Shown here piece by piece: positions 8,562 through 17,351 of a DNA stretch of 59,583 bases. The DNA comes from an uncultured Roseburia sp. (GTDB lineage Bacteria > Bacillota > Clostridia > Lachnospirales > Lachnospiraceae). A program made the translations under genes and the position numbers. The notes below the pieces were generated by a model that was given only the letters and a program-made list of their open reading frames with translations, ran no database searches and was not told the DNA's origin. Numbering within the stretch: the stretch's first letter is position 1; each line of letters starts with the position of its first letter. The stretch lies in NCBI GenBank assembly GCA_900756925.1, contig CAAELX010000023.1, positions 1 through 59,583 of the forward strand. The letters are read 5' to 3'.

Positions 8562-9503
8562 ATGGCGACGAAAGAAATTTTATTTCTAGATCCGGTATGT
8601 ACACATAACATCTGGGGTGGAACAAGACTGAGAGAGGATTTTCATTATCCGGTCGAAGGTGATGATTTAGGGGAGTGCTGGGGAATCTCCGCACATCCCA
8701 ATGGAGACGGAACCTTAAGGGACTGTGGATTCCGTGGAATGAAGCTGTCTGAATTGTGGAAAAAACACCCGGAAATTTTTGGAAATGTGGACAGTGACCG
8801 CTTTCCGCTTCTGATCAAAATTATTGACGCGAAGGATGACCTGAGCATTCAGGTACATCCGGATGATCAGTATGCGAAGATACATGAAAACGGTTCACTC
8901 GGAAAAACAGAGTGCTGGTATATTTTGGACTGCAAGGAAAATGCGACAATTGTCATTGGACATAACGCAAAGACAAAAGAGGAACTAGGCAGGATGATCC
9001 ATGAGGGAAAATGGAGTGAATTGATCCGTGAAATCCCGATTAAAAAAGGTGATTTCCTTCAGATAGATCCGGGAACAGTCCATGCGATTAAGGGTGGGAC
9101 TCTGATCTTAGAGACACAGCAGAACAGTGATATTACCTATCGTGTGTATGATTATGACCGCCTTTCCAATGGAAAGCCGAGAGAGTTACACATCGATAAG
9201 AGTATTGATGTCATCACAGTTCCGGCAAAATCAGTCGAAGATAGTGTGAAGTCAGCGGCAGATCTTCCAGTCAATACGTTAAATGAACTGTATGCATGCA
9301 AGTATTTCCATATCTATAAGCTGGAAGTCTCGGGAAAAATGACTTTTGAGCAGAAGGCTCCTTTTATGAATATGACAGTTACAGAAGGAAACGGTATTAT
9401 AAATGGCCAGCCGGTGAAAAAGGGAGATCATTTTATTCTCCCGGATGGTTTTGGAATGGCAGAATTGCAGGGAAACATGCAGATCATTGCATCCACAATT
9501 TAA
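8562..9503 (+). CDS. manA: Mannose-6-phosphate isomerase, class I
   Basis: Interconverts mannose-6-phosphate and fructose-6-phosphate in the cytoplasm. The 313-aa cupin-type metalloenzyme carries the zinc-binding segments IQVHPDDQYA (about residue 98), GKTECWYIL (about 112) and GTVHAIKGGTLILETQQ (about 170), followed by SDITYRVYDYDR. The length matches the short Bacillus-type ManA. It follows the GH36 remnant by 15 bases, after an AAAGAGGTGAAAA ribosome binding site, so all three genes may once have formed a sugar operon. An A-rich/T-rich weak hairpin (AAAAAACA 9502-9509 / TGTTTTTT 9522-9529) just after the stop could be its terminator. Confidence 0.93.
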   Translation: MATKEILFLDPVCTHNIWGGTRLREDFHYPVEGDDLGECWGISAHPNGDGTLRDCGFRGMKLSELWKKHPEIFGNVDSDRFPLLIKIIDAKDDLSIQVHPDDQYAKIHENGSLGKTECWYILDCKENATIVIGHNAKTKEELGRMIHEGKWSELIREIPIKKGDFLQIDPGTVHAIKGGTLILETQQNSDITYRVYDYDRLSNGKPRELHIDKSIDVITVPAKSVEDSVKSAADLPVNTLNELYACKYFHIYKLEVSGKMTFEQKAPFMNMTVTEGNGIINGQPVKKGDHFILPDGFGMAELQGNMQIIASTI

Positions 9504-9529
9504 AAAACAGATGAAAATAAATGTTTTTT

Positions 9530-9812
9530 ATCGTTTGCCGTTATTTGTAACATGATTCGTGTCGAATCTGATCATTGCTCCATCTAAGTTCTGACTATGG
9601 AACAGGCGGCTGTTTTTGCACTGCGCTGACAAAAAATTGCCTGTTGAATCACCCGCAGCAATGCGTCATAGTTCCTGCTCCGCCGGTAAACAGACATGGC
9701 GTGAAGATATTGACGGTGGTTTTCATAATCTTCATTTGATTTGAGTTTATTTTGCGTGGGACAGCAGGCACGGAGAGGAAGGAAAAATAACTTCAATATT
9801 AAAAAGAAAAGC
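9530..9812. other. Intergenic region without a recognised gene
   Basis: I see no credible coding sequence here. A 70-codon minus-strand frame exists but has no ribosome binding site and an unlikely composition. The stretch is mixed in GC content, with a GC-rich middle (about 9600-9690), and shows no clean palindrome. It may contain remnants of a lost gene. Confidence 0.5.
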
Positions 9813-9841
9813 TTTCCAAATTAGGGTGGGGTTGGTATAAT
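9813..9841 (+). promoter_or_regulatory. Sigma-A-type promoter for the GH3 gene
   Basis: TTTCCA (9813-9818), a 17-base gap and a perfect TATAAT (9836-9841). Initiation about 7 bases later would give a leader of about 230 bases before the GH3 start at 10081. Confidence 0.5.
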
Positions 9842-9867
9842 CTGTTTATAGCAATGAGCAGGGCAGT

Positions 9868-10044
9868 AAGTCGAACAGACAACATTCGACTGCTTGCAGG
9901 CGTAATGTTGTCTGTTTGACTTATTGTAGGGCGAATGCCCGCAGCCGGGCTAAGCTTGTCTTAGTCCGGCGTGTCCTGCGGACTAAATCGCAGACATGTC
10001 TTCAGGCAAACAAAAAGTCTGTGCCCTGCGGACTAAATCGCAGA
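9868..10044 (+). promoter_or_regulatory. Structured 5' leader of the GH3 gene
   Basis: A 19-base inverted repeat (9868-9886 with 9904-9922, one G.U-type difference, 17-base loop) is followed by a small GCCCG/CGGGC hairpin, a perfect TTAGTCCG (9961-9968)/CGGACTAA (9979-9986) hairpin, and two exact copies of a 20-base sequence (CCTGCGGACTAAATCGCAGA) at 9975-9994 and 10025-10044, spaced by 50 bases. Each copy can itself fold (CTGCG...CGCAG). I do not recognise a known riboswitch. The region should be transcribed from the promoter at 9813. Confidence 0.55.
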
Positions 10045-10080
10045 ATATCACACCAAGAGAAAACGAGGATCTTAAAACCC

Positions 10081-11367
10081 ATGACCCCAGAAGAAAGAAT
10101 AGAGAAAAAAAAGAAAGAAACCAAAGAAGCCATCGCAGTTCTGTTAATATTTGTCCTGATCTTGGCAGCCATTATATCCGGTCTGACCTTTGCCGTACAT
10201 AAATTTGTAATGCCCAAACTGGCTGAGCGGAAGAACACCGAACAGCTTAACACGGAAGACACCGGTGACGCAGCCACAGATGAACCGGAGCAGAATACTG
10301 TGGCAGAGGCAGACCCGATCTTAGAGCAGGCGAAGGCGCTTGTCTCGCAGATGACCTTAGAGCAGAAAGCCGCGCAGATATTCATGATCACACCGGATGC
10401 CTTAACCGGCGTGACGGGAGCGACAGCAGCCGGGGAGACAACAAAGAGTAGTTTCCAGCAGTATCCGGTAGGAGGTATCATCTATATGGGTGCGAACTTA
10501 CAGGGAACCGAGCAGACAACGACTATGCTCGCCAACATGCAGGGCTTCAGTCAGGAGATAACTGGTCTTCCTCTTTTCCTTGGTGTGGATGAGGAGGGCG
10601 GCACCGTTGCAAGAATTGCATCAAACAGTGCCTTTGGTGTGACTGATGTTGGAAATATGAGCGATATCGGAGCAACCGGTGATACCCAGAATGCATACAA
10701 TGCAGGAAGTACGATCAGTGCATACTTAAATACATTAGGATTCAACGTTGATTTTGCCCCGGTGGCAGATGTGTGGACGAATGCAGAGAATACTTCGCTA
10801 AAGCCACGTTCTTTCGGCAGTGACAGCCAGTTAGTAGCAGATATGGTATGCGCAGAGCTGCAGGGATTGAATGAGCATCAGGTGACAGGCGTTGTGAAGC
10901 ATTTCCCGGGACTTGGCGGGACTGCAGAAGACACTCATGACGGAACTGTTTCGACAGAGAGCAGTTTAGACGATCTGATGGCAAATGATCTCGTGCCATT
11001 CCGTCAGGCGATCGCAAACGGAGCTTCCATGATCATGGTATCCCATTTATCAGCACCATCTGTGACAGGAGACGATACCCCATCCTCCCTGTCTTACACG
11101 ATGATTACGGATGTCCTGCGTGGACAGCTCGGATTTAATGGAGTTGTGATCACAGATGCGATGAATATGGGAGCCGTGACATCCCGGTATGGCTCTGCAG
11201 ATGCAGCGGTTGCAGCGGTAAATGCCGGAGCAGACATGATTCTTATGCCGGACAACTTTACGGATGCCTATCAGGGAGTTTTGGACGCGGTGATGAACGG
11301 AACTATCTCACAGGATCGTCTGGATGAGGCTGTGACACGAATTGTAAAACTAAAACTGACGATGTAA
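10081..11367 (+). CDS. GH3 beta-N-acetylhexosaminidase (NagZ-like), membrane anchored
   Basis: A 428-aa glycoside hydrolase family 3 protein predicted to remove N-acetylglucosamine from peptidoglycan fragments outside the cell. After a charged N-terminus (EERIEKKKKETKE) there is one transmembrane helix (about residues 19-40), an acidic linker to about residue 80, and a single GH3 barrel: LGVDEEGGTVARI, KHFPGLGGTAEDTHDG (the histidine/aspartate loop used as acid/base in NagZ) and GVVITDAMNMGA (nucleophile Asp). The barrel stops without a second GH3 domain, as in NagZ. The ATG at 10081 was chosen because the ORF upstream of it runs through the repeat-rich leader. A strong terminator follows. 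Confidence 0.88.
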   Translation: MTPEERIEKKKKETKEAIAVLLIFVLILAAIISGLTFAVHKFVMPKLAERKNTEQLNTEDTGDAATDEPEQNTVAEADPILEQAKALVSQMTLEQKAAQIFMITPDALTGVTGATAAGETTKSSFQQYPVGGIIYMGANLQGTEQTTTMLANMQGFSQEITGLPLFLGVDEEGGTVARIASNSAFGVTDVGNMSDIGATGDTQNAYNAGSTISAYLNTLGFNVDFAPVADVWTNAENTSLKPRSFGSDSQLVADMVCAELQGLNEHQVTGVVKHFPGLGGTAEDTHDGTVSTESSLDDLMANDLVPFRQAIANGASMIMVSHLSAPSVTGDDTPSSLSYTMITDVLRGQLGFNGVVITDAMNMGAVTSRYGSADAAVAAVNAGADMILMPDNFTDAYQGVLDAVMNGTISQDRLDEAVTRIVKLKLTM

Positions 11368-11387
11368 AAAACGGAAAGAGAAGAAGC

Positions 11388-11423
11388 AAAAAAGAGTGTC
11401 GGCAGTGCCGACACTCTTTTTTT
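11388..11423. terminator. Strong bidirectional intrinsic terminator
   Basis: A perfect 13-base stem, AAAGAGTGTCGGC (11391-11403) with GCCGACACTCTTT (11407-11419), a 3-base loop, a T-run on the plus strand and an A-run on the other side. It can end both the GH3 transcript and, from the right, the cold-shock transcript. Confidence 0.92.
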
Positions 11424-11522
11424 AAATCCATTGTTTGCAATATCTTATTCCACAAAATAAAACGAATTTATTTTAAAAAAGAAAAAGGTACATGAAACTA
11501 CTGATTTAGATTGTAGTAACTA

Positions 11523-11726
11523 TTATTTTACTACTGTTACGTTTGTTGCCTGTGGTCCTTTAGCGCCTTCAACAACTTCGAATTCTACTGCTGCGCCTTC
11601 TTCTAAGGATTTGAATCCTTCCATGTTAAGACCTGAGTAGTGAACGAATACGTCATTTCCCTGCTCGTCAGAAATGAATCCGTAACCTTTTTGGTTGTTA
11701 AACCATTTTACTGTACCTTTGTTCAT
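11523..11726 (-). CDS. Cold-shock protein (CspA family)
   Basis: A 67-aa single cold-shock domain, an OB-fold RNA chaperone. RNP1 (KGYGFISDE) and RNP2 (VFVHYSGL) are intact, and the start [16 protein letters not shown] is typical. The ATG at 11724-11726 has a good GGAGGTACTTTTC ribosome binding site. A longer 99-codon frame adds a non-family stretch and crosses the promoter, so it was rejected. The leader is only about 50 bases, shorter than the E. coli cspA thermosensor. Confidence 0.96.
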   Translation of the reverse strand: MNKGTVKWFNNQKGYGFISDEQGNDVFVHYSGLNMEGFKSLEEGAAVEFEVVEGAKGPQATNVTVVK

Positions 11727-11780
11727 TGAAAAGTACCTCCAAAAAATATTTCTATGGCACATTTTGCGCACCATAGTGAA

Positions 11781-11809
11781 AGAATACCATAACAGTTTCA
11801 AAAAGTAAA
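11781..11809 (-). promoter_or_regulatory. Probable promoter of the cold-shock gene
   Basis: On the minus strand, TTTACT (11809-11804), a 17-base gap and TATTCT (11786-11781), placing the start of transcription about 48 bases before the ATG. Confidence 0.45.
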
Positions 11810-11921
11810 GCGAGAACAGCATAAAATTTGTTAGATTTTACACAAATTTTACGGTTTATCAGCGTTTTTTCAACTTTTAAAGTTTATTTAAGGTTCGCCT
11901 GTTATCTTACTCGTGAAGATG

Positions 11922-11951
11922 GAAACTCAAATTTACGCTGTGAAGATTGTG
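11922..11951 (+). repeat. Interspersed palindromic repeat, copy B (core only)
   Basis: Starts GAAACTCAAATTTACGCTGT and continues GAAGATTGTG. The 29-base core differs at one position from the copy at 41592 and at three from the copy at 44298. No matching right arm is found, so this looks like a partial or decayed copy. It lies between the upstream end of the cold-shock gene and the 3' end of the histidine kinase. Confidence 0.75.
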
Positions 11952-12022
11952 GACACAAAGCAGGATTCCGGAAAGAAATCAGAGAGCGAGGACGGGAAGT
12001 CGGTTACTTTTACAGTCGTGCT

Positions 12023-13774
12023 TTAGTCATCGTCTTCCTCCTCCGCAAACGTTACCGGCAATGTGACCGAAGTCACAGCCCCCTGCGCATTCGAGAACTG
12101 CCAGCTAGCCTTCTCCCCGAAGAGGATCGACAGACGCTGGATCGTATTGTAAAGCCCGAGATGGGTACCGTCCGTCTTATGGATGTGCTTGTTGGCATTT
12201 AAGGAGTCAAGCAGCTCCTCCGGATAACCGGCACCGTTGTCCTGTACACAGATCGTCGCATAAGGATAGTCGTTGCGCTCGAAGGAGGTGACGGTGATCC
12301 GGAGGCACATCTTCTCGGCATCTGTTCCGGCAGTTGTATTTAAGGCATACTTGATGGAATTTTCTACAAAATTCTGAACCGTCATAGGCGGGATCAGCAT
12401 ATCATCCACCATGCGGTCGACCGTAAGGTCATAGGAGAACATGTCCTTGTAGCGGAGCTGCTGGATCTCAAGGTAGGCACGGATGTGGTCAATCTCCTCG
12501 TTGAGCGGGACGAGATCTTCGTCCACCCTTGTCATATAGCGGAAATAGTCGATCGTATACTGGATCAGTCGTCTGGCGGTAACAGGCTGGTCGGTTTCGA
12601 TCAGGTTATAAATCATATTTAAAGAATTGATCAGAAAGTGTGGCTTGATCTGCAACTGCAGGTTCCTTAGCTGGGCTTTCTGATTTTTCAGCTGCTCCTG
12701 TACGATATTCGCTGTCAGTGTCTGGAGCTGATCAAGCATGCGGTTAAGGCTGTGGTGCAGGAGTCCGATTTCGGAGGAGGAGGTATGTTCTTTCATACGG
12801 GTGTCGACCTCTCCAAGCTCAATTTTGTGCATGGCATCTGCAAGCCTTAAGATAGGAAGAAGTACCAGCCGGTTCAATTGCCAGACTGCGAAGATGAGGA
12901 GAAGCAGAGCGGAAAACAGCTCTAAGGAACTATAACGTGGCAGGGTTGGAAGGGAAGCTGTGATGCTGCTTCTCGAAAACGTTTCTGCCAGGCAGAGGCT
13001 GTCCTTTAAGGTGGCGGCAGTAAGGAGCTGCTCCTGAGGCAGGGATTGTTCTACAGCCAGCCTTTCGCTGGCAGGAAACAGCATCAGCGCTGTGTCAGTG
13101 TCCGTCTCATCATCATGCTCAAAAGAGGAGAGCAGCTGGGCAACGCGGACATAGGCTCCTGCGAAAATATGGTCTTCCGCAGAGCCGGTGAGATAGAGCA
13201 GATAATCGGCTCCGTCAATGGAGACTAAGACCCAGGAAGACTGCAGGGGAGCGGTAAGATCATGGGCAGACAGAATGGAATCCGGGTTTTCTGCTGTGTC
13301 GTTCATGAAATTTTCCCTCAGAAAACGGGTGAGGCTCTTCTGGGACAGCGAGGTGTGCTTATAGTTTGTGCTCGACAGAAGGGAGATATTCCCGTCCTGC
13401 TGTCTTATAAAGGTGAAAATGCCGTCCAGATAGTCCGAGGAAGTCAGATGACTGTTCTGGGAATCTAAGATCCTCTGATAGGCATACTGAATATCGGTTT
13501 CATTGTCACTTTTGGATACAATCTGGACATCGCTGTCGTAGAAGCTCTGCCTCGTCAGATACAGAGAAGCGGAATCAAGCTGTGTTTCAATCTGAAGCGC
13601 GTAGTTCTCAAGGGCATTCTGATGGGCGGACACGACCTGCTCTACAAGCGTTACACGGGAAAGGTGCACATTGTAGAGCAGAAGCCCGGAGGCAGGGAGC
13701 ACAGCTAAGAGCAACAGCAGGAACAATTTGAAGGCCAGGGAATTGATCGTATATTGAAAAAGCTTTTTTTTCAT
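12023..13774 (-). CDS. Sensor histidine kinase, YesM/LytS-like
   Basis: A 583-aa membrane sensor kinase. There is a first transmembrane helix at about residues 14-33, an extracellular sensing region to about residue 280, a second helix at about 285-310, a HAMP domain (LPILRLADAMHKIELGEVD), and a His_kinase/HATPase pair. The phospho-acceptor is His379 in QIKPHFLINSLNMI. The N box is VQNFVENSIKYAL and the G box is DNGAGYPEE. It is divergent from the response regulator at 13892, with 117 bases between them, whereas such pairs are usually in tandem. It presumably senses the carbohydrate imported by the downstream ABC system, which is inferred from position. Confidence 0.9.
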   Translation of the reverse strand: MKKKLFQYTINSLAFKLFLLLLLAVLPASGLLLYNVHLSRVTLVEQVVSAHQNALENYALQIETQLDSASLYLTRQSFYDSDVQIVSKSDNETDIQYAYQRILDSQNSHLTSSDYLDGIFTFIRQQDGNISLLSSTNYKHTSLSQKSLTRFLRENFMNDTAENPDSILSAHDLTAPLQSSWVLVSIDGADYLLYLTGSAEDHIFAGAYVRVAQLLSSFEHDDETDTDTALMLFPASERLAVEQSLPQEQLLTAATLKDSLCLAETFSRSSITASLPTLPRYSSLELFSALLLLIFAVWQLNRLVLLPILRLADAMHKIELGEVDTRMKEHTSSSEIGLLHHSLNRMLDQLQTLTANIVQEQLKNQKAQLRNLQLQIKPHFLINSLNMIYNLIETDQPVTARRLIQYTIDYFRYMTRVDEDLVPLNEEIDHIRAYLEIQQLRYKDMFSYDLTVDRMVDDMLIPPMTVQNFVENSIKYALNTTAGTDAEKMCLRITVTSFERNDYPYATICVQDNGAGYPEELLDSLNANKHIHKTDGTHLGLYNTIQRLSILFGEKASWQFSNAQGAVTSVTLPVTFAEEEDDD

Positions 13775-13891
13775 GCTATTCTCCTATTATGAGAAAATTT
13801 GTTACTGTTTAGATGCCATAACAGGCTGCATAACCGGTAACTAAGAATACAATAACAAAAACAGCCAGGGGTTGTCAACGAAGGAGAAGCT

Positions 13892-15178
13892 ATGGAATTA
13901 CTGATTGTAGATGATGAGGAGACTGCGCTGCAGGCGGTCTTAAAAAATGTTAAATGGGAGGAACTTCCATTTAAAAGGGTCTATACAGCAACAAACATCA
14001 CGAGTGCAGAGGCAGAACTGGAAAATGAAAAGATCCGGATAGTACTCTGCGATATCGAGATGCCGATGGGGTCAGGGTTAGACCTCTTAGAGTGGATGAA
14101 TCAAAACCGCAGTGACGTGCTCTGTATTTTTATGACCTGTCATGCGGAATTTTCCTATGCGCAGAAAGCAATCCAGCTCGGCAGTGTGGATTATATTTTA
14201 AAACCGCTTGATTTTGGAAATCTCACAGAGACGCTGAAGAAGACAGCAGAGAGGGTGAAAGAGCAGAAAGAGATCAGGGATCATCTGGAAGCAGGAAGAA
14301 ATGCAGCAGAGCAGCAATTGTGGCTGAAGCTGTTCTCCGGTGATATCTCGCCGAACAGGGAAGAAATCTGCCGCTACATTGCGGAATACCAGCTGGATAT
14401 CCCGGTGGACAAGCTGTTTCTTCCAATGATGGTATTTACGAAGATGCAGAATGATTCCTTTTCTGCTGAGGACAGAAGAATCCAGCTGTTTGCCCTGAAA
14501 AATGCCTGCGGGGAGATTTTTAAGGAAAACGACACGCAGACCATTATGGAGGCAATGGCGGATGGAAATCTGATGGTCATCTTTTGTGTAGAGAAAGAGA
14601 TTTCAGAGGAGGATCTCTTAAAGGAAGTTTTTTGCCGCTGTGAAGGATTGAAAAAGACGGCAGAGCAGTACCTTCAGATGACGACGGTCTGCATAATTGG
14701 GGAGCTGAGGGAGATCGAGGCGGTGCCGGAGCAGCTGGAGAGGATCTATTCCAAGATATATTATTCCTTAAAGTATCGGCGCACGGACATTCAGGACAGC
14801 GATGAGAGTTATTATCAGGTACAGGCAGACGGTGATGTCTTTGAACCGGAGAAGGAACAGGGCAACCCGTTTGTCGCACAGGTGAGAACCTATGTGGAGG
14901 GGAATCTCAGCGAGGAGATGACGGTCGAGAACCTGGCGGAGCAGGTGCATCTGAATGCGGATTACCTGAACCGGATTTTCAAGAAAGAGACGGGAAGCAC
15001 GTTAAGCAGTTATGTCCTGGAACGGAAAGTGGCACAGGCAAAGTTCCTGTTGAAAAAGACCGACTGGTCGATCGGGGATGTGGCAGCAGCGGTCGGATAT
15101 TATAACTATTCAAGCTTTAACCGGAGTTTTAAGAAGGTGACAGGTGAGTCTCCGCAGGAATGGAGGAAGAGAAGGTGA
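13892..15178 (+). CDS. Response regulator, YesN/AraC type
   Basis: A 428-aa two-domain regulator. The receiver domain covers residues 1-120, with Asp54 (VLCDIEMPMGSG) as phosphorylation site, an acidic pair DDE at 7-9 and the Lys of DYILKPLDF. A middle linker is followed by a C-terminal double helix-turn-helix AraC domain (about 325-428, VENLAEQVHLNADYLNRIF and IGDVAAAVGYYNYSSFNRSF). It is expected to be the partner of the divergent kinase and to activate the ABC genes that follow. The intergenic space has TACAAT (13848-13853) as a weak -10. Its stop overlaps the next start as GTGA, so the binding protein is translated with it. Confidence 0.92.
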   Translation: MELLIVDDEETALQAVLKNVKWEELPFKRVYTATNITSAEAELENEKIRIVLCDIEMPMGSGLDLLEWMNQNRSDVLCIFMTCHAEFSYAQKAIQLGSVDYILKPLDFGNLTETLKKTAERVKEQKEIRDHLEAGRNAAEQQLWLKLFSGDISPNREEICRYIAEYQLDIPVDKLFLPMMVFTKMQNDSFSAEDRRIQLFALKNACGEIFKENDTQTIMEAMADGNLMVIFCVEKEISEEDLLKEVFCRCEGLKKTAEQYLQMTTVCIIGELREIEAVPEQLERIYSKIYYSLKYRRTDIQDSDESYYQVQADGDVFEPEKEQGNPFVAQVRTYVEGNLSEEMTVENLAEQVHLNADYLNRIFKKETGSTLSSYVLERKVAQAKFLLKKTDWSIGDVAAAVGYYNYSSFNRSFKKVTGESPQEWRKRR

Positions 15179-16788
15179 CAGAGGAAAAAGCAGGGAAAAA
15201 TCACCGGAAGCGGAGCAGACGGGACAGATTTGATATAATTTTGACAATTATGTTGTCATTTTCCTTATTACTAGGGAGCGCAGGATGCGGACAGGCAGGA
15301 AAAACAGGACAGGAGGCTGCATCCACAGAGAAACAGCAGGCAGTGGGCACGGCAGACAGTAGTTATTCCCATCTCCGCGTGAGCATGTTAGTGCCGGTTG
15401 ACGCACAGCCGGATCTGGATCAGGTGGAGGATGTGCTGAATGAAGTCACCAGAAGACAGCTGAGGGCTGAGGTTGAGCTTGTGCCGGTGAGAATGACGGA
15501 TTTTTCGGATATCTATATCCAGAGGATGACAGAGGGAGAAGCAATTGACCTGATGCTTTTATCTTCCGGTACGGATTATCTTGCCAAGTATGCCAATAAC
15601 GGACTGATCCAACCGCTTGATGACTGTATGGGAGGGTCTGTCAATTATCTGCGATATATGATGGGAATGGGACTAGAAGCCGGAAAATATCAGGAGAAAC
15701 AGTATGGAATTCCACAGGAGACCAACCGTGTCGGTGTATATGCAAAAGGATTTAATCTTTCCAGGAAAATCTGTGATAAGTATGGAATTGATCCGGCGCA
15801 GATCCAGACGGTGGAGGATTTGGAAGCTGTATTTGACCTTATACATGAGAAGGAGCCGGAGATTACGGTTCTAATGCCGGAAACTCCTTACTATGGGATT
15901 GCAGACAGCCTGACCACTTACTACGATAAGCTGACTACAGGTCCCGGATATCTCAAATCCGGCACTGATACCGGAGAAATTGTGTTTGAGATGGAAGAAC
16001 AGGTGGTACAGGATGCTGTTGCTGTCGTGCACAGGTGGTATGAGAAAGGATTCATCCCGCAGAATGTGAATACGACGGATGAGTATGGATCGGATATGCT
16101 GCATGCCGGGGAATGCTTTGCCACGGCATCGAATACGATCGGACCTGAGATGGGTGGGATCGACTATTATTCTGTCCGGATCGTGCAGGATGCACCGTTT
16201 ATGACGACCGATCAGGAGGATGCATTCCTGTGGGTAGTATCCGCACAGTGCAGCGATCCCAAGCTTGCTGTATCCTTTTTGAACCTGTGCTATCGGGATT
16301 CCTTTGTGTCGAACCTGCTGTACTATGGGATCAATGGGGTACATTATAAGATGATGAAGGATGGAACGCTGGATATATCCGGAAATGCCGGTTATTCGAA
16401 TAACTGGATCCAGTTCGGTAAGATCAGTAATCTCTGTTTTACGACAAAGGACCTGCAGGCAGCGGAGATCACACAGGGGATTCAGACTGCAGATAAGCTT
16501 CAAATGTTTTACCATGAATGGAAGACAGAGAAATCTGTGGCATATGGCTTCTTTTTCGATCCGGCAGACGTGGAGCTGGAGGTGACTGCATGTGCAGATG
16601 TCTGTGAACAATATGAAATGCTGTTGAAAAATGGGACAATAGATCCGGCCACCGAGCTGGAAAAGTATATTCAGGAGATGTACAATGCCGGAATGAAGAA
16701 GATCATCCGGGAAAAAGAGCGGCAGCTCGGGGAGTGGATGGCAGAGCAGGGAATCCAGGCAGAGTCTGCAACAGAGGAGTTGGAATAA
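15175..16788 (+). CDS. Lipoprotein substrate-binding protein (family 1, DUF3502-like C-terminus)
   Basis: An extracellular solute-binding protein of about 537 residues. A basic N-terminus (KNHRKRSRRDR) and a hydrophobic core (IILTIMLSFSLLLG) lead to the lipobox SAGC, so it should be lipid-anchored outside. The C-terminal third (YGFFFDPADVELEVTACADV and a helical tail) resembles DUF3502 of LipO-type binding proteins. The GTG at 15175 was preferred because GGAGGAAGAGAAG sits at the right distance. An ATG at 15160 would contain that ribosome binding site itself. It overlaps the regulator by four bases, which suggests a role in sensing as well as or instead of transport. Confidence 0.86.
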   Translation: MTEEKAGKNHRKRSRRDRFDIILTIMLSFSLLLGSAGCGQAGKTGQEAASTEKQQAVGTADSSYSHLRVSMLVPVDAQPDLDQVEDVLNEVTRRQLRAEVELVPVRMTDFSDIYIQRMTEGEAIDLMLLSSGTDYLAKYANNGLIQPLDDCMGGSVNYLRYMMGMGLEAGKYQEKQYGIPQETNRVGVYAKGFNLSRKICDKYGIDPAQIQTVEDLEAVFDLIHEKEPEITVLMPETPYYGIADSLTTYYDKLTTGPGYLKSGTDTGEIVFEMEEQVVQDAVAVVHRWYEKGFIPQNVNTTDEYGSDMLHAGECFATASNTIGPEMGGIDYYSVRIVQDAPFMTTDQEDAFLWVVSAQCSDPKLAVSFLNLCYRDSFVSNLLYYGINGVHYKMMKDGTLDISGNAGYSNNWIQFGKISNLCFTTKDLQAAEITQGIQTADKLQMFYHEWKTEKSVAYGFFFDPADVELEVTACADVCEQYEMLLKNGTIDPATELEKYIQEMYNAGMKKIIREKERQLGEWMAEQGIQAESATEELE

Positions 16789-16831
16789 AAAATCGGAAAT
16801 TGACAAAAATGTATTAAGGGAGGAAGTTTAC

Positions 16832-17217
16832 ATGAAAAACAAAAAAGCAACACGTGTTCTTGCGCTCGCATTATGTGCAGCCATGCTTACCGGTTATGTG
16901 GTCTGAGCAATCCTGAGGCAGAAAGAGGTTATTCAGATACAATGAAGAGACAGATGGAAATCTGGACAACATATGAGAGTTCCGGACAGATCCAGAATGA
17001 CGTAACGTCACAGCTTTCACCGGAAGATGCCACTGCATACAGCAGTTTACAGTCAGACTGGGGTACATTGGTTGCACAGTGGCTTCCGCAGTATATTATG
17101 GGTACTTATGATGTAGAGGATGATGCAGCATGGCAGAATTTCTGTGATGAGGTCGATGCTCTTGGCTGGCAGTCCAGTCAGGAAGCACTTCAGGCAGTTG
17201 TCGATCGTGTAAAATAA
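16832..17217 (+). pseudogene. Internally deleted copy of the binding-protein gene at 17671
   Basis: A good ribosome binding site (AGGGAGGAAG) and ATG start a 24-codon signal peptide (MKNKKATRVLALALCAAMLTG) very like the N-terminus of the intact protein at 17671. It then stops at TGA 16904-16906. From about 16891, in another frame, the sequence matches the last 110 or so residues of the same protein (RGYSDTMKRQMEIWT, QIQNDVTSQLS, AQWLPQYIMGTYDV). About 480 internal codons are missing. The copy is diverged but clearly homologous, so it was a tandem duplicate before it lost its middle. The C-terminal frame alone has no lipobox and is unlikely to be made. Confidence 0.88.
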
Positions 17218-17296
17218 GACGGCAGATGATAGAGACAGGATGTTGCCGGGAATATGGAGTTTGATAGAATTAGATCAGATTCGAAAGAATAAGTAG

Positions 17297-17351
17297 AAAA
17301 GGCATACCGGCTTAGGCAGTGAAAGATCTGCCGGGCTGGTATGCCTTTTTT
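17297..17351 (+). terminator. Intrinsic terminator after the binding-protein pseudogene
   Basis: AAAAGGCATACC (17297-17308) pairs with GGTATGCCTTTTT (17338-17350), with an inner GGCAG/CTGCC stem and a T-run. It separates the regulator and first binding protein from the intact transporter genes. Confidence 0.82.

Noticed and set aside
9584..9796. 70-codon minus-strand frame
   Set aside because: There is no ribosome binding site, promoter or recognisable protein pattern.
9975..10044. Direct repeat of 20 bases with a 30-base spacer, considered as a CRISPR array
   Set aside because: There are only two copies, no cas genes, and the repeat lies in a hairpin-rich leader just before a start codon.
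11828..12202. 124-codon plus-strand frame between the cold-shock and kinase genes
   Set aside because: It has no ribosome binding site, runs through the repeat core and into the opposite strand of the kinase gene.
15871..16806. 311-codon open frame on the minus strand
   Set aside because: It lies almost wholly opposite a clear binding-protein gene, has a Cys/His/Ile-rich composition typical of antisense frames, and has no ribosome binding site.
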